From Bog-473 sp963850095 (GTDB lineage Bacteria; Actinomycetota; Acidimicrobiia; Acidimicrobiales; RAAP-2), in contig CAWKJX010000009.1 of the NCBI GenBank assembly GCA_963850095.1, positions 264,904 to 328,903 on the forward strand: DNA of 64,000 nucleotides. Reading direction: 5' to 3'. The translations under genes and the position numbers were made by a program. The notes below the pieces were generated by a model, which saw only the letters and a list, made by a program, of their open reading frames with translations, was not told where the DNA came from and searched no databases. Below are positions 17,166 to 25,997 of this stretch, piece by piece. Each line of letters begins with the position of its first letter. The stretch's first letter is position 1.

Positions 17166-18132
17166 CGCCGACCCCGAGCGGCGCAAGGTCGTCATCGTCG
17201 GCAGCGGCCCCGCCGGCCTGACCGCCGCCCTGTACTCGGCGCGGGCCCAGCTGGAGCCGCTCGTGATCGAGGGCGAACCGTCGTCGACCAGCGACCAACC
17301 GGGCGGCCAGCTCATGTTGACGACCGACGTGGAGAACTATCCCGGCTTCGTCGACGGGATCATGGGACCCGAGCTCATGGGCATCATGCGGTCCCAGGCG
17401 CTCCGCTTCGACGCCGAGCTGCGCACGGCCAAGGTCAGCCGACTCGATCTCAGCCCCTGGCCCTTCGAGGTCTGGGTGGGCGACCCCGAGGCGGACCGAC
17501 CCACCGTGCGCGCCGACACGCTGATCATCGCCACCGGGGCCCGCTCGCTCATGCTCGGCTGCCCCAACGAGCGCCGCCTGCTCGGCTACGGCGTCTCCAC
17601 CTGCGCCACCTGCGACGGCTTCTTCTTCCGGGGCCAGCACATCGCGGTGGCCGGGGGTGGCGACTCCGCCCTGGAGGAGGCCATTTTCCTCACCCGCTTC
17701 GCCGACAAGGTCACGGTCATCCACCGCCGCGACCAGCTCCGCGCCTCGAAGATCATGCAGGAGCGGGCCTTCGCCAACCCGAAGATCGAGTTCCACTGGA
17801 ACAGCGTGGTCACCGACATCCTCGGTGACACCAAGGTGGCCGGTCTTGCGCTGGCGGACACCGTCACCGGCGAAGCGTCCCAACTCGACGTGACCGGCCT
17901 CTTCGTGGCCATCGGCCACGAACCCAACAGCTCGCTCCTCAAGGGCCAGGTCGAGCTGGCGGACAACGGCTACGTGCGCACCTTCGACGGCACCACCCGC
18001 ACCAGTGTCGAAGGCGTCTTCGCCTGCGGCGACGTGCAGGACGACTACTACCGCCAGGCCGTCACCTCGGCCGGGTCGGGTTGCATGGCCGCCATCGACG
18101 CCGAGCGCTGGCTCGAAATGAAGGGCGAGTAG
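17158..18132 (+). CDS. trxB: Thioredoxin reductase
   Basis: An NADPH- and FAD-dependent enzyme that reduces thioredoxin. ATG 17158 gives a 324-residue protein of normal length. FAD-binding motif VVIVGSGPAGLTAALYSARA lies near the start, GGQLMLTTDVENYPGF follows, the redox CxxC is STCATCDGFFF, the NADP motif is AVAGGGDSALEEA, and the closing FAD motif is EGVFACGDVQDDYYRQ. It precedes trxA by 55 bp, the classic trxB-trxA pair of actinobacteria. Confidence 0.97.
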   Translation: MPDADPERRKVVIVGSGPAGLTAALYSARAQLEPLVIEGEPSSTSDQPGGQLMLTTDVENYPGFVDGIMGPELMGIMRSQALRFDAELRTAKVSRLDLSPWPFEVWVGDPEADRPTVRADTLIIATGARSLMLGCPNERRLLGYGVSTCATCDGFFFRGQHIAVAGGGDSALEEAIFLTRFADKVTVIHRRDQLRASKIMQERAFANPKIEFHWNSVVTDILGDTKVAGLALADTVTGEASQLDVTGLFVAIGHEPNSSLLKGQVELADNGYVRTFDGTTRTSVEGVFACGDVQDDYYRQAVTSAGSGCMAAIDAERWLEMKGE

Positions 18133-18187
18133 CGGGCGGGAACAGAACCGTCCACCCCTGCGTTACACCCGCTGACAAGGAGATGCC

Positions 18188-18514
18188 ATGAGCGAGAAGA
18201 TCGAGACCCTCACCGACGCTACCTTTGACGAGCATGTCAAGAGTTCGGACGTCCCCGTGCTGGTGGACTTCTGGGCGGAATGGTGCGGCCCGTGCAAGAT
18301 GATCTCCCCGGTCCTGGAGGAGATCGCCGAGGAGCAGGCGGGCAAGATCAAGATCGTCAAGCTCAACATCGACGACAACCTGGACGTGACCCGTCGCTTC
18401 GACGTGATGAGCATTCCGACGTTGATCCTGTTCAAGGACGGCGAGCCCCAGGTCCGCCTGATCGGGGCCAAGCCGAAGGGCGCCCTGCTCGAGGAGATCT
18501 CGGCCTACCTGTAG
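18188..18514 (+). CDS. trxA: Thioredoxin
   Basis: A 108-residue thioredoxin with active site WAEWCGPCKM and the cis-proline segment VMSIPTLILFKDGE. A consensus ribosome site (AAGGAG) lies 6 bp before the ATG. It receives electrons from the adjacent TrxB and would also feed the CcdA-like carrier at the left of the window. Its last codons abut the CwlM-like gene. Confidence 0.97.
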   Translation: MSEKIETLTDATFDEHVKSSDVPVLVDFWAEWCGPCKMISPVLEEIAEEQAGKIKIVKLNIDDNLDVTRRFDVMSIPTLILFKDGEPQVRLIGAKPKGALLEEISAYL

Positions 18515-18516
18515 GC

Positions 18517-19488
18517 CTGCCCCTGAGCTTCGGCGACCGCGGCCCGGCGGTCTCTGACGTCCAACACCGCCTGAGCGCCGTGCTCCCGGGCGCGCCCGTC
18601 GACGCCGACGGCGCCTTCGGTCCGGCCACCCGCGCCGCCGTCCAGGCCTTCCAGCGCCTGCGGGGCCTCCGCGTCGACGGGGTGTGCGGTCCCCAGACCT
18701 GGAACACCCTGGTGGAGGCCGGTTTCCGGCTGGGCGACCGCTTCGTCTACCGCCGGACCCCGATGCTGCGGGGTGACGACGTGGCGGAGCTGCAGCAGCG
18801 TCTGTGCACCCTGGGGTTCGACACCGGGCGCGTCGACGGCATCTTCGGCGACGACACCGCCCGCGCCCTCGGCGAGTTCCAGCGCAACGCCGGCCTGCCC
18901 GTCGACGGCATCGTGGGCGGGGCCACCCTGCGTGAGCTGCTGCGCCTCGAGAGCCGCCACCACGACCCCGAGCTGGTCTCGTCGGTGCGGGCCCGGGCCG
19001 CCCTGCGCAGCGCCCCGCCCACCCTGCTCGGGCGCCACGTGGCCGTGGGCGAGAGCGGTGGTCTGGGCAGCGTGACCGGGGCGCTGCGGCGCCGGCTCAC
19101 GCTGAGCGGAATCCGGGTCACCGAACTGCACCACCCCGACGACGCCGTGCAGGCCCGCGAGGCCAACGAGCTCGGCGTCGACGTCTTCGTCGGCTTGAGG
19201 TTGAACCCCTCGGCCTCCACCTGCCGGACCGCGTTCTGGTCCGGCACCCACGACGAATCACCAGGTGGGAGGCGCCTGGCCGAGCTGGTCCAACTCACCG
19301 TGCCGGGTGCGCTCGACGTGGCCGACGCCGGCACCCACGGCATGTCCGTCCCCATCCTGCGGGAAACCCGCATGCCGGCCGTGCTGGTCGAGGTCGGTCC
19401 GGCCAGCTCGGTGGTGGAGCGGGCCCTGTCGCTCGCCACCGCCCTGTCGAGCGCCCTGGGGCGCTGGGCCGACGCCTCCTGGGATTGA
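18517..19488 (+). CDS. cwlM: CwlM-like pseudo-amidase with two peptidoglycan-binding repeats
   Basis: This matches the Rv3915 (CwlM) position after thioredoxin. Two PGRP-type peptidoglycan-binding repeats come first (DADGAFGPATRAAVQAFQRL and GRVDGIFGDDTARALGEFQR), then an amidase_3-like domain. The zinc-binding histidines of active amidases are missing: the usual PGHGG segment reads VGESGGLG and the SIHAN segment reads VGLRLNPS; only the late glutamate (LVEVG) remains. Mycobacterial CwlM is likewise inactive as a hydrolase and instead regulates MurA. The start is unclear: no ATG or GTG lies at the right place, so a CTG at 18517 or 18523 coupled to the trxA stop is assumed. Confidence 0.75.
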   Translation: MPLSFGDRGPAVSDVQHRLSAVLPGAPVDADGAFGPATRAAVQAFQRLRGLRVDGVCGPQTWNTLVEAGFRLGDRFVYRRTPMLRGDDVAELQQRLCTLGFDTGRVDGIFGDDTARALGEFQRNAGLPVDGIVGGATLRELLRLESRHHDPELVSSVRARAALRSAPPTLLGRHVAVGESGGLGSVTGALRRRLTLSGIRVTELHHPDDAVQAREANELGVDVFVGLRLNPSASTCRTAFWSGTHDESPGGRRLAELVQLTVPGALDVADAGTHGMSVPILRETRMPAVLVEVGPASSVVERALSLATALSSALGRWADASWD

Positions 19489-19583
19489 TTACCGGTAATA
19501 AAGCCGCCGCGACAGTTGCGCGATCAAAGCTGCCGCCAGGTGAACCGAGTGACAATCCACAACATCATGCACAGGTTGTGGAT
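19488..19583. terminator. Palindromes between convergent cwlM-like gene and parB
   Basis: ATTACCGGTAAT (19488-19499) is a perfect 12-bp palindrome that begins in the stop codon of the cwlM-like gene. Further on, ATCCACAAC (19555-19563) and GTTGTGGAT (19575-19583) form a 9-bp inverted repeat around an 11-base loop. Between convergent genes a termination role is plausible, but there is no T-tract, and the second pair also resembles half DnaA boxes. The rest of this 127-bp gap shows no gene. Confidence 0.4.
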
Positions 19584-19615
19584 GAACCTGAACCCCCCAT
19601 TGACAGTTGTGTGAA

Positions 19616-20579
19616 CTACGCGACGCCTCCGTCACCGACCATGGCGCGGTAGATGCGTTCGAGGTCCTCGAGGGTGGCGAACTCGACCACCAGGCGGCCC
19701 CGCCGGTTCTGAATGTCCACCTTGACCCGGGTGTTGAGGTGGGTCGAGAGAAGCTCTTCGAGCTCGAGCACGCCGGGCTCGGGCAGCTTCTTGACCGTGG
19801 CCCGGCGGGCAGGTGCATCGGTCGTAGGGTCCAGAGGTCGTACCGCCACTCGGGGGCATCTCCTCGGTCGGTTCCTCGGCGTCGACCGGAGGCAGGACGT
19901 GGAGGTCGGCTCCTCCGGAGCGGACCAGATCCTCGACGGCCCGAACCGTCAAACCCTCGTCGACGATGCGCTCGACCAACTTCTCCTGCAGGGTGCGGTC
20001 GGGGGTGCCCAGCAGCGCCCGGGCATGGCCGGCCGAAATGGTGCGCTCGGCCAGAGCGCGCTGGGCCCCGGCCGGCAGCTGCAGGAGGCGCAGGGTATTG
20101 GTCACGGTGGCCCGGCCCTTGCCCATGCGGGTGGCCACCTGTTCGTGGGTCAGTCCGAACTCGTCGATGAGCTGCTGGTAGGCCGCCGCTTCCTCCAGGG
20201 CGTTGAGGTCGACCCGGTGGAGGTTCTCGACCAGGGCCTGCTCCAGGCTGGCCACGTCGTCGGCCACCTGGACCAGCACGGGAATGGTCTGCAGGCCGGC
20301 CCGGCGGGCGGCCCGCCAGCGCCGCTCCCCCGCGATGAGTTCGTAGGTGGCTGGCTCCTCGGGCAGCTCGCGCACCAGCACCGGCTGCAGCAGTCCGACC
20401 TCCTTGATGGAGGTGGCCAGGGCGGCCATGGACTCCTCGTCGAAGTGGCTCCGGGGCTGGAAGGCATTGGGCCGGATGTGGGAGATGGGGACCACCCGGA
20501 GCAGGGAGTCGGACTCCCCGGTGGCCTCGCTCGGGATCAGGGCACTCAGGCCCTTACCGAGTCCGCTGCGGCGCGCCAT
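19616..20579 (-). CDS. parB: Chromosome partition protein ParB, frameshifted near the C-terminal domain
   Basis: ParB is a CTP-dependent clamp that loads at parS. The start MARRSGLGKGLSALIP is typical. IRPNAFQPRSHFDEESMAAL leads to the CTP-binding motif AGERRWRAAR, followed by ALVENLHRVDLNALEEA and a helix-turn-helix (LTHEQVATRMGKGRATVTN). After the linker the frame fails at a run of five G (19852-19856 on the plus strand) and the dimerisation domain continues in the next phase: KKLPEPGVLELEELLSTHLN to RAMVGDGG, stopping at 19616. One extra base explains it. It overlaps the parA end by 26 bp. Confidence 0.93.
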
Positions 20580-21513
20580 TGCTCACCTCCTTGGCCAGCT
20601 CGCGGTAGGCCACCGCCCCCCGCGAGGCCGGGTCGAACACCGTGATGGGCTGCCCGAAGGAGGGTGCCTCCGACAGGCGGACCGTCCTCGGGATCACGAC
20701 CTTGCACACCCGCTCGGAGAAGTGCTTCCGGACCTCGTTGGCCACATCGACCGAAAGGCGGGTGCGGGCGTCGTACATGGTGAGCACAATGGTGGTCACC
20801 TCCAACGACTCGTTGAGATTGGTCGAGACCAGGTTGACGTTGCGCAGGAGCTGGCTCAGACCCTCCAGGGCGTAGTACTCGCACTGGATGGGCACCATGA
20901 CCTCATCGGCCGCGGCCAGCCCGTTGACCGTGATGAGACCGAGCGAGGGCGGGCAGTCGATCAGTATGAAGTCGAAGTCGTCCACCACCGAGTCGACGGC
21001 CCGCTTCAGCTTGAGCTCGCGGCTGAAGGCGGGCACGAGCTCTATCTCGATGCCGGCGAGGTCGATGGTGGCCGGGGCCACGAAGAGGTTCTTGACGCTG
21101 GTCGGCTCGATGCAATCCTCGAGGGGCTGCTCCCGCATGATCACGTCGTACATCGAGTACTCGAAATTGCGGGCCTCGACGCCCAGGCCGGTGGTGGCGT
21201 TGCCCTGCGGATCGAGGTCGACCACGAGCACCCGGTAGCCCTGTTCGGCCAGGGCGGCGCCCAGGTTCACCGTGGTGGTCGTCTTGCCCACCCCACCCTT
21301 CTGATTGGCGATGGCGATGACCCGGGGTAGCTCACGGGCGGCCGGCTTGGAGCCGTTCAACAGCTCTACGGCCTCCTCGCGGATTGATGGCGTGCGCATG
21401 GCCGGCTGCGCCGGCTCGGAGTCGGGAGCCTGGCCGATCTCCGGCGCTGAGGCGGTCTCCTGGGCCGCGTCGGCTTCGGGGACCGGGTCGGCGTCGGGGG
21501 CCGGTGATGTCAC
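20554..21513 (-). CDS. parA: Chromosome partition ATPase ParA
   Basis: The Walker-type ATPase that moves ParB-parS complexes. The deviant Walker A is IANQKGGVGKTTTTVNLGAAL, with VVDLDPQGNATTGLGV, DFILIDCPPSLGLITVN and PRTVRLSEAPSFGQP following. The core spans residues about 65-319 of this frame. The GTG at 21513 is only one possible start: the DNA upstream keeps an Ala/Pro/Glu-rich coding look back to an ATG at 22054 if one base is removed near 21557-21566, which would give about 500 residues. It is followed directly by parB, and two parS sites lie upstream. Confidence 0.95.
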   Translation of the reverse strand: MTSPAPDADPVPEADAAQETASAPEIGQAPDSEPAQPAMRTPSIREEAVELLNGSKPAARELPRVIAIANQKGGVGKTTTTVNLGAALAEQGYRVLVVDLDPQGNATTGLGVEARNFEYSMYDVIMREQPLEDCIEPTSVKNLFVAPATIDLAGIEIELVPAFSRELKLKRAVDSVVDDFDFILIDCPPSLGLITVNGLAAADEVMVPIQCEYYALEGLSQLLRNVNLVSTNLNESLEVTTIVLTMYDARTRLSVDVANEVRKHFSERVCKVVIPRTVRLSEAPSFGQPITVFDPASRGAVAYRELAKEVSNGAPQRTR

Positions 21514-22054
21514 GGGGGCCGTCTCCGCTGCCAGGGACGCCTCTGGCGCCGCGACCGGGGCCGCTGAGTTCCTCCGACGCCGGTCCCCCGTCGCGGGCGT
21601 GCCTCGGGCCTGTGGCCGGCTCTGACGCCGGGACCGCCGGCTCCTCCACCGCCGGAGCGGGCCGCATGGGCGTTGTCCGGGCCTGAACCGGCGGGGTCGG
21701 CGTCGTGTCCGGCTTCGGCTGGTTCGCCATCTCCGCCTGGGGCTCCTCAGCTGGGGTGGGGACGGACCCTACAGCCTCTCCGGCCGCCGGCGGCTCTTTG
21801 GCCGCCGGCGGCGCTTCTGGCCTCGTCTCCGGCGGTGCTACTGGCTGCGCCTCCGGCGGCGCTACGGGGGCCGTCTGGGCCGTCGGCGGGGGAGAGGGAG
21901 CAGCCGGCGGTGCCGCGGGACCCGAGGATCCGGAAATCAGCTTCTTGACCGGGTCGACCGAGGTGGGCGTCGGGGGGTCAGCTGGGGGCGTGTGCTCTGC
22001 TGGCTGCGGCTGGGGGGTCTCGTGGAGTTCTCTGTCCTTGCGCCGAATGCGCAT
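21514..22054 (-). other. Probable N-terminal extension of ParA in a shifted frame
   Basis: From ATG 22054, preceded by GGGAGAG, a frame reads MRIRRKDRELHETPQPQPAE and continues proline- and alanine-rich with the pattern PVAPPEAQPVAPPETRPEAP up to about 21560. In parA's own frame the DNA just before 21513 reads APVAAPEASLAAETAPVTSP, the same style. Skipping one base in a GGGG run at 21557-21560 joins the two. Mycobacterial ParA also has a proline-rich N-terminal extension, though a shorter one. A separate low-complexity protein is the alternative. Confidence 0.5.
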
Positions 22055-22131
22055 CAAGCAAGCTCTCCCACACCCCGCAGCACGTCGCCTATCCTGGCGT
22101 GCGTACGCCTCGAGGTCAAGGGTTCCTACAT

Positions 22132-22145
22132 GTTCCACGTGGAAC
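22132..22145. other. parS site 1
   Basis: GTTCCACGTGGAAC is a perfect 14-bp palindrome, differing from the general parS core GTTTCACGTGAAAC by one symmetric base pair. It lies between the extended parA start and rsmG, the usual location near the origin for ParB loading. Confidence 0.85.
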
Positions 22146-22196
22146 TTTGGGTGGGCCTCGAACCCGCCTCCGAAGGTCGCGGCCCCTCCGAGCCTT

Positions 22197-22210
22197 GTTT
22201 CACGTGGAAC
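22197..22210. other. parS site 2
   Basis: GTTTCACGTGGAAC has one arm identical to the consensus and the other like site 1. It lies 65 bp from site 1 (start to start), so ParB clamps could load on both. Confidence 0.85.
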
Positions 22211-22289
22211 ATGGCCAGATCCCTCCAAGCCCTGGCCATGGACGGACCCCGAGGAGCCGGTGAACTTGGGCGCTGGCGGCGCCCGGTGC

Positions 22290-22916
22290 TCAGAAAAGGG
22301 GTTTCTTGGCCGGGACGCCGTTGCGGCGGGGGAAGCGCTCCGGGCAGGGGTCGGCTTGCCGCAGCACCTCATAGGCAAAGTCCGCCCGAGCCGGTCCAGC
22401 AGGCACCAATCCGAGCGGCTCCAGTCCTGTTGCCGGCCAGCGGTCGTCGCCCCCTGTCCCGCCTTCGTGGGCCGGCGGTTCGGAGACCACCAGCCACCCG
22501 CCCACCTTCAGGAAGGGCGCGGCACATTCCGCCACGACGGCCGGACGGCCGAAGGAACGGGCCAGGACGCCGTCGAATCCTCCCCTCCACCGCGAGTTCC
22601 GGCCGAGCTCCTCGGCCCTGCCCCAGAGGACCTCGGTGCGCCCCTGCAGGCCCAGACGCTCGACGGCGGAGCGCAGGAAATCGCTACGGCGGACACTGGC
22701 GTCGAGCAGGACCAGGGATGCCTCAGGCCAGCGCAGCGCTACCACGAGGCCGGGCAGCCCTCCACCGGAGCCCAAGTCCAGGAGAAGGGGCCGAGGGATG
22801 GTCTCCAGCTCCCGGGCGATCTCGACGAATCCCTGGGCGTGGCGCAGCTGAGTCTCGAGCGGACCGGGACCGAGGAATCCGGCCCGACGAGCGTCGGCCA
22901 GGACCTCATGGAGCAC
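22290..22916 (-). CDS. rsmG: 16S rRNA (guanine-527-N7) methyltransferase RsmG
   Basis: RsmG methylates G527 of 16S rRNA using S-adenosylmethionine; loss gives low-level streptomycin resistance. The SAM motif is LLDLGSGGGLPGLVVALRWP, followed by LLDASVRRSDFLRSAVERLG and the FDGVLARSFG strand. It starts from GTG 22916, but the upstream frame stays open with an Ala/Pro-rich sequence, so the start may lie further 5'. The 225 bp up to jag are purine-rich low-complexity DNA (GGGGGAGG-type runs) with no convincing gene. It forms part of the jag-rsmG-parA-parB series. Confidence 0.93.
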   Translation of the reverse strand: MLHEVLADARRAGFLGPGPLETQLRHAQGFVEIARELETIPRPLLLDLGSGGGLPGLVVALRWPEASLVLLDASVRRSDFLRSAVERLGLQGRTEVLWGRAEELGRNSRWRGGFDGVLARSFGRPAVVAECAAPFLKVGGWLVVSEPPAHEGGTGGDDRWPATGLEPLGLVPAGPARADFAYEVLRQADPCPERFPRRNGVPAKKPLF

Positions 22917-23141
22917 GGCGGGGGCCGGGGGCGCTACAGCACCTGGGGAAGGAGTCAGGGAAGCGAAGGGCGACCGGGGAGGAGGTGGGGGAACCGGGGG
23001 AGGCCGGAGACGACTTCGGGGAGGAATCGGGCGAAGCGGATGTAGAAGCGGTGGGGTTGGAGGCAGCGGTGGGGGAGAGGGGCGGGGGGGCGGAGCCTCC
23101 CTCGCCCCTGTCGTCGGGCCCGGACACCGCCGGCCGGGGCG

Positions 23142-24209
23142 TCAGCCGGCGGGAGCGATGACGATGTAGCGGTTCGGGTCCTCGCCCTCCGAACGGGTCA
23201 CGACCCCATCCATCTCGTTGATGGCGTCATGGACGGCCTTGCGGTCGGCCGGGCTCATGGCCTCCAGGGCCTTCTCCTGGCCCGAGGACAGCACCTCTGC
23301 GGCGATCTGCGTGCTGAAGCGCTTGAGGGCAGCCGAGCGCTTCTCCCGGTAACCGGCGACGTCGACCAGGATCCGGTCAGTCCTCGACGGGCACTGGCGC
23401 TGGACCACCGCCCTCGTGAGGTCCTGCACGGCCAGAAGGGTCGAGCCTCTCGGGCCCACCAGGATCCCGAGGTCGTCGCCCGTCGCCGCGATCTCCACCG
23501 TGTCCTCGTCGAGGAGGCGGCACTCGACCGAGGCCTCCATCCCGTACTCGCTCAGGAGGCCGGCCAGGAAGGCCCGGCCCACTTCACCCTGCTCCTCGAG
23601 TGTCATTCCCTCGGCCATGTCGTCTGCCTCCTTCACCTCGTTGTCGCCCTGCTCGGTCTGCCGCGGCGGGCGCGTGGCCGATCGTGGCGACGAACCGTTC
23701 TGCGAAACCTCACCCGATCCCTGGGTCGCCGCAGCGGAACTGCTGCTGCGATTGCGACGGCGCCGCGCCGAACGGCTGGTGCCGCTTCCCGCGGCCCCCC
23801 TGCCTTCACCGCCGCTTCCACCACCATTGCCGCCGCCACTCCCGCCGTCACTGCTGCGATCGCCCCCACTGCCGCCTCCACGGCTGCCCGAGCCACCGCC
23901 CGAGCCCCGGCCGCCGGAACCAGTCTGCGACGAGGTCGAGCCTGACCCGCCGTTCGAGCTCCGCTGGCCGCCGCCCTGCCGACCCGCAGCAGAGCGGCTG
24001 GGGCGCCGGGAGCGCTCCCGCTTGGGCCGGGCCCCGACCGGGCGCACCCGGGCCCGGACGCGGGCCTCCTCGCGTACGCGGCCGAACAGGCCTGTCTTCG
24101 CCTCGGTCACGAGGATGACCTCGGCATCACCCTCGGCCACCCCCAGCTGCTCCAGGGCGTGCTCAGTCGCCTCTTCGACGGTCTTACCCGTCACCTCAAC
24201 CCATTCCAC
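23142..24209 (-). CDS. jag: Jag/KhpB RNA-binding protein with a long low-complexity linker
   Basis: A 355-residue protein. The Jag-N domain (residues 1-55) reads MEWVEVTGKTVEEATEHALE and KTGLFGRVREEARV. Residues about 60-190 are an unusual Gly/Ser/Arg linker. The KH domain carries DDLGILVGPRGSTLLAVQDL and the R3H domain carries RFSTQIAAEVLSSGQEKALE and SPADRKAVHDAINEMDGVVT. KhpB proteins bind many small RNAs and help set cell-division timing in Gram-positive bacteria. It follows yidC by 3 bp and is surely co-transcribed. Confidence 0.93.
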   Translation of the reverse strand: MEWVEVTGKTVEEATEHALEQLGVAEGDAEVILVTEAKTGLFGRVREEARVRARVRPVGARPKRERSRRPSRSAAGRQGGGQRSSNGGSGSTSSQTGSGGRGSGGGSGSRGGGSGGDRSSDGGSGGGNGGGSGGEGRGAAGSGTSRSARRRRNRSSSSAAATQGSGEVSQNGSSPRSATRPPRQTEQGDNEVKEADDMAEGMTLEEQGEVGRAFLAGLLSEYGMEASVECRLLDEDTVEIAATGDDLGILVGPRGSTLLAVQDLTRAVVQRQCPSRTDRILVDVAGYREKRSAALKRFSTQIAAEVLSSGQEKALEAMSPADRKAVHDAINEMDGVVTRSEGEDPNRYIVIAPAG

Positions 24210-24212
24210 GCG

Positions 24213-25320
24213 CTACCGCGCCTTTCTCGCCCGCTTGGATCGGGATCGCGGATGCTGTTTGGGGGCCGTCTCCGAACTCTCGGAATCGGCCGCTGCCTTG
24301 CCGTTGGCGGCCTTGCCCGACGGGCCCTTGCCGTTGCCGCCGGAGCGGCCGTTCGAGGCGGGCCGGGCCTTCGGTGGCACCGTGCCCTTGGCCAGCGACG
24401 TCCCGTCCGTCGCCGTCGACTTCTTCTTGGCTGCCGGCTTGGACGCGGGTGGCAGCTGAGGCGGAGCCTTCTGTTTGGGCTCCTTCTCCTCCTTCGCCGA
24501 GCCGATCTCGCGCTCGGCTGTCACCGGTGTCACCATCCCCGTGCGGAACATGATGTCCTGCGTCCCGATCCTCATTGCTGAAGACACCACCATGTAAATG
24601 GTTGCTCCGGCGGGCACTTTTATGTAAATGACTGCGAACAGAAGAGGAAATATCTTCTGCATGGTTTGCATCTGTGGATTGGCAGCAGCCGCCTGCGGAT
24701 TGCGGCTGTTCATCTGCTTCATCTGGTAGTACTGCAGGAAGACCGCGATGGCGATAAGTGCCAAATAAGGGAGGATTCCGGGGAAACCGTGGTGCGACAG
24801 CGGGGCACTGGACAAGTCCATCCCGAACCACCAGTGCATTTGGCCGTGACTGGCAACCAGCGCATGGTGCATTTGGGAATTCGGAGGCAGGTATTCGCTA
24901 TTTGTTGCCGTGGTCTTTGAGAGGTCACGGATGAGCGAATACAGACACAATCAGGAACGGCATTTGCAGCAGGGGAGGCAGGCAGGCCCCGAAGGGGCTC
25001 GTCCCGTTGTCCTTGTAGAGCCGCATCATCTCCTGGTTGAGCAGCTCGCGGTTCTCCGGGCCCTTGTACTTGGCCTGGAGCTTCTTCATCTCCGGCTGCA
25101 GACGCTGCATGGCGATCATGGAGCGCGTGCTCTTCACCGTGATGGGGGTGAGGGCCAGCATGATGATCACGGTCAGGCCGGCGATGGCGAACCCGTAATT
25201 GGGCCACACGGCGTAGAGGCCGGCCAGGATCCAGCCGAACAGCTTCAGCAGCGGGTGGAAGACGTTGAGGATGGGCTGGATCGGGCTCGAGCCCAGCAGG
25301 GGGTGCAGGGTGCTCAGCAT
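24213..25320 (-). CDS. yidC: Membrane protein insertase YidC, frameshifted
   Basis: YidC inserts and folds membrane proteins. The first part has WPNYGFAIAGLTVIIMLALT with the conserved basic residue region TPITVKSTRSMIAMQRLQPE, the cytoplasmic coiled segment and the GACLPPLLQMPFLIVSVF helix. At about 24943-24949 the frame changes as if one extra T were present, and the protein resumes LYSLIRDLSKTTATN with the remaining helices (ILPYLALIAIAVFLQYYQMK, IFPLLFAVIYIKVPAGATIY). A basic 90-residue tail rich in Lys, Pro and Gly ends at 24213; such tails can contact ribosomes. It begins one base into the yidD stop. Confidence 0.9.
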
Positions 25321-25631
25321 CAGCGTGGCCGTCCTTCATGGTGGGCGTGGACGTGGACGGGCGCCGGCATGGACGTGGGCGCGGCCAGGGGCACCAGATC
25401 GACCCCGTGGGGGCCGAAGGGCCGGCAGCGCAGCAGGCGACGTGCGGTCAGGGCGGTGGCCCGCCCGAACCCGTGCTCGGAGTAGGCCTCCTTGGCGTAA
25501 TTCGAGCAGCTGGGGTAGAAGCGGCAGGGCGACATGCGGCCCGAGGCTGCCCCTTGATACGCCGTGAGCAGGGCCAACGCGGTACGGTTGGCCAGGCGCG
25601 GCCGGTGCTCGGACGGTGCTCCGGCCCTCAT
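25320..25631 (-). CDS. yidD: Membrane protein insertion efficiency factor YidD
   Basis: A 103-residue YidD with the family core ALALLTAYQGAASGRMSPCR and FYPSCSNYAKEAYSEHGFGR. Two conserved cysteines (SPCRFYPSCS) are present. It overlaps rnpA by 4 bp (ATGA) and yidC by one base (TGATG), giving the usual rpmH-rnpA-yidD-yidC string. The last 20 residues are histidine- and proline-rich. Confidence 0.93.
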   Translation of the reverse strand: MRAGAPSEHRPRLANRTALALLTAYQGAASGRMSPCRFYPSCSNYAKEAYSEHGFGRATALTARRLLRCRPFGPHGVDLVPLAAPTSMPAPVHVHAHHEGRPR

Positions 25632-25990
25632 GCGGTCACCGCCGGTACCTGCCCGGCGCGGCGCAGGGCGGTGGCCACGTCCGAGCGGAACGCCGCCGGG
25701 GGCAGGGCCACCGCGGCCGGGGCGACGCGCAGCAGGTAGGTGCCGCGGGGCAGCGTGGACGCCTCGGCCCGCACGACGGCCCGGGCCCGGCGGCGCAGGG
25801 TGTTGCGCACCACGGCGGTGCCACAGTGGCGACCGATGGCGTACCCCACCTGGGGAAACACGCCGGGCGCCCCGTCCTCGACCGGCACGAAGGAGGCCCG
25901 CACCGGGCCGCTCGAGGCCCGGGCTCGGGACCGCTGCAGCTCGGCGAAGGAGGAGCGGGAGGTGAGACGACCGAACGTCCGTTTCGGCAC
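25628..25990 (-). CDS. rnpA: Ribonuclease P protein component
   Basis: A 120-residue basic protein that assists the RNase P RNA in maturing tRNA 5' ends. The N-terminus FGRLTSRSSFAELQRSRARA matches the family, with the left-handed crossover/RNR region GYAIGRHCGTAVVRNTLRRR fully recognisable. It lies 7 bp after rpmH and is coupled to yidD. The gene for the RNA partner is not in this window as far as I can tell. Confidence 0.95.
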   Translation of the reverse strand: MPKRTFGRLTSRSSFAELQRSRARASSGPVRASFVPVEDGAPGVFPQVGYAIGRHCGTAVVRNTLRRRARAVVRAEASTLPRGTYLLRVAPAAVALPPAAFRSDVATALRRAGQVPAVTA

Positions 25991-25997
25991 GTCGACC

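Noticed and set aside
19555..19583. Inverted pair ATCCACAAC/GTTGTGGAT as two DnaA boxes
   Set aside because: Each differs from the consensus at the first positions, and the location between convergent genes fits a terminator-like hairpin better.
22906..23127. Minus-strand frame MSGPDDRGEGG between jag and rsmG
   Set aside because: Low-complexity Ser/Pro codons from purine-rich DNA, with no ribosome site or family resemblance.
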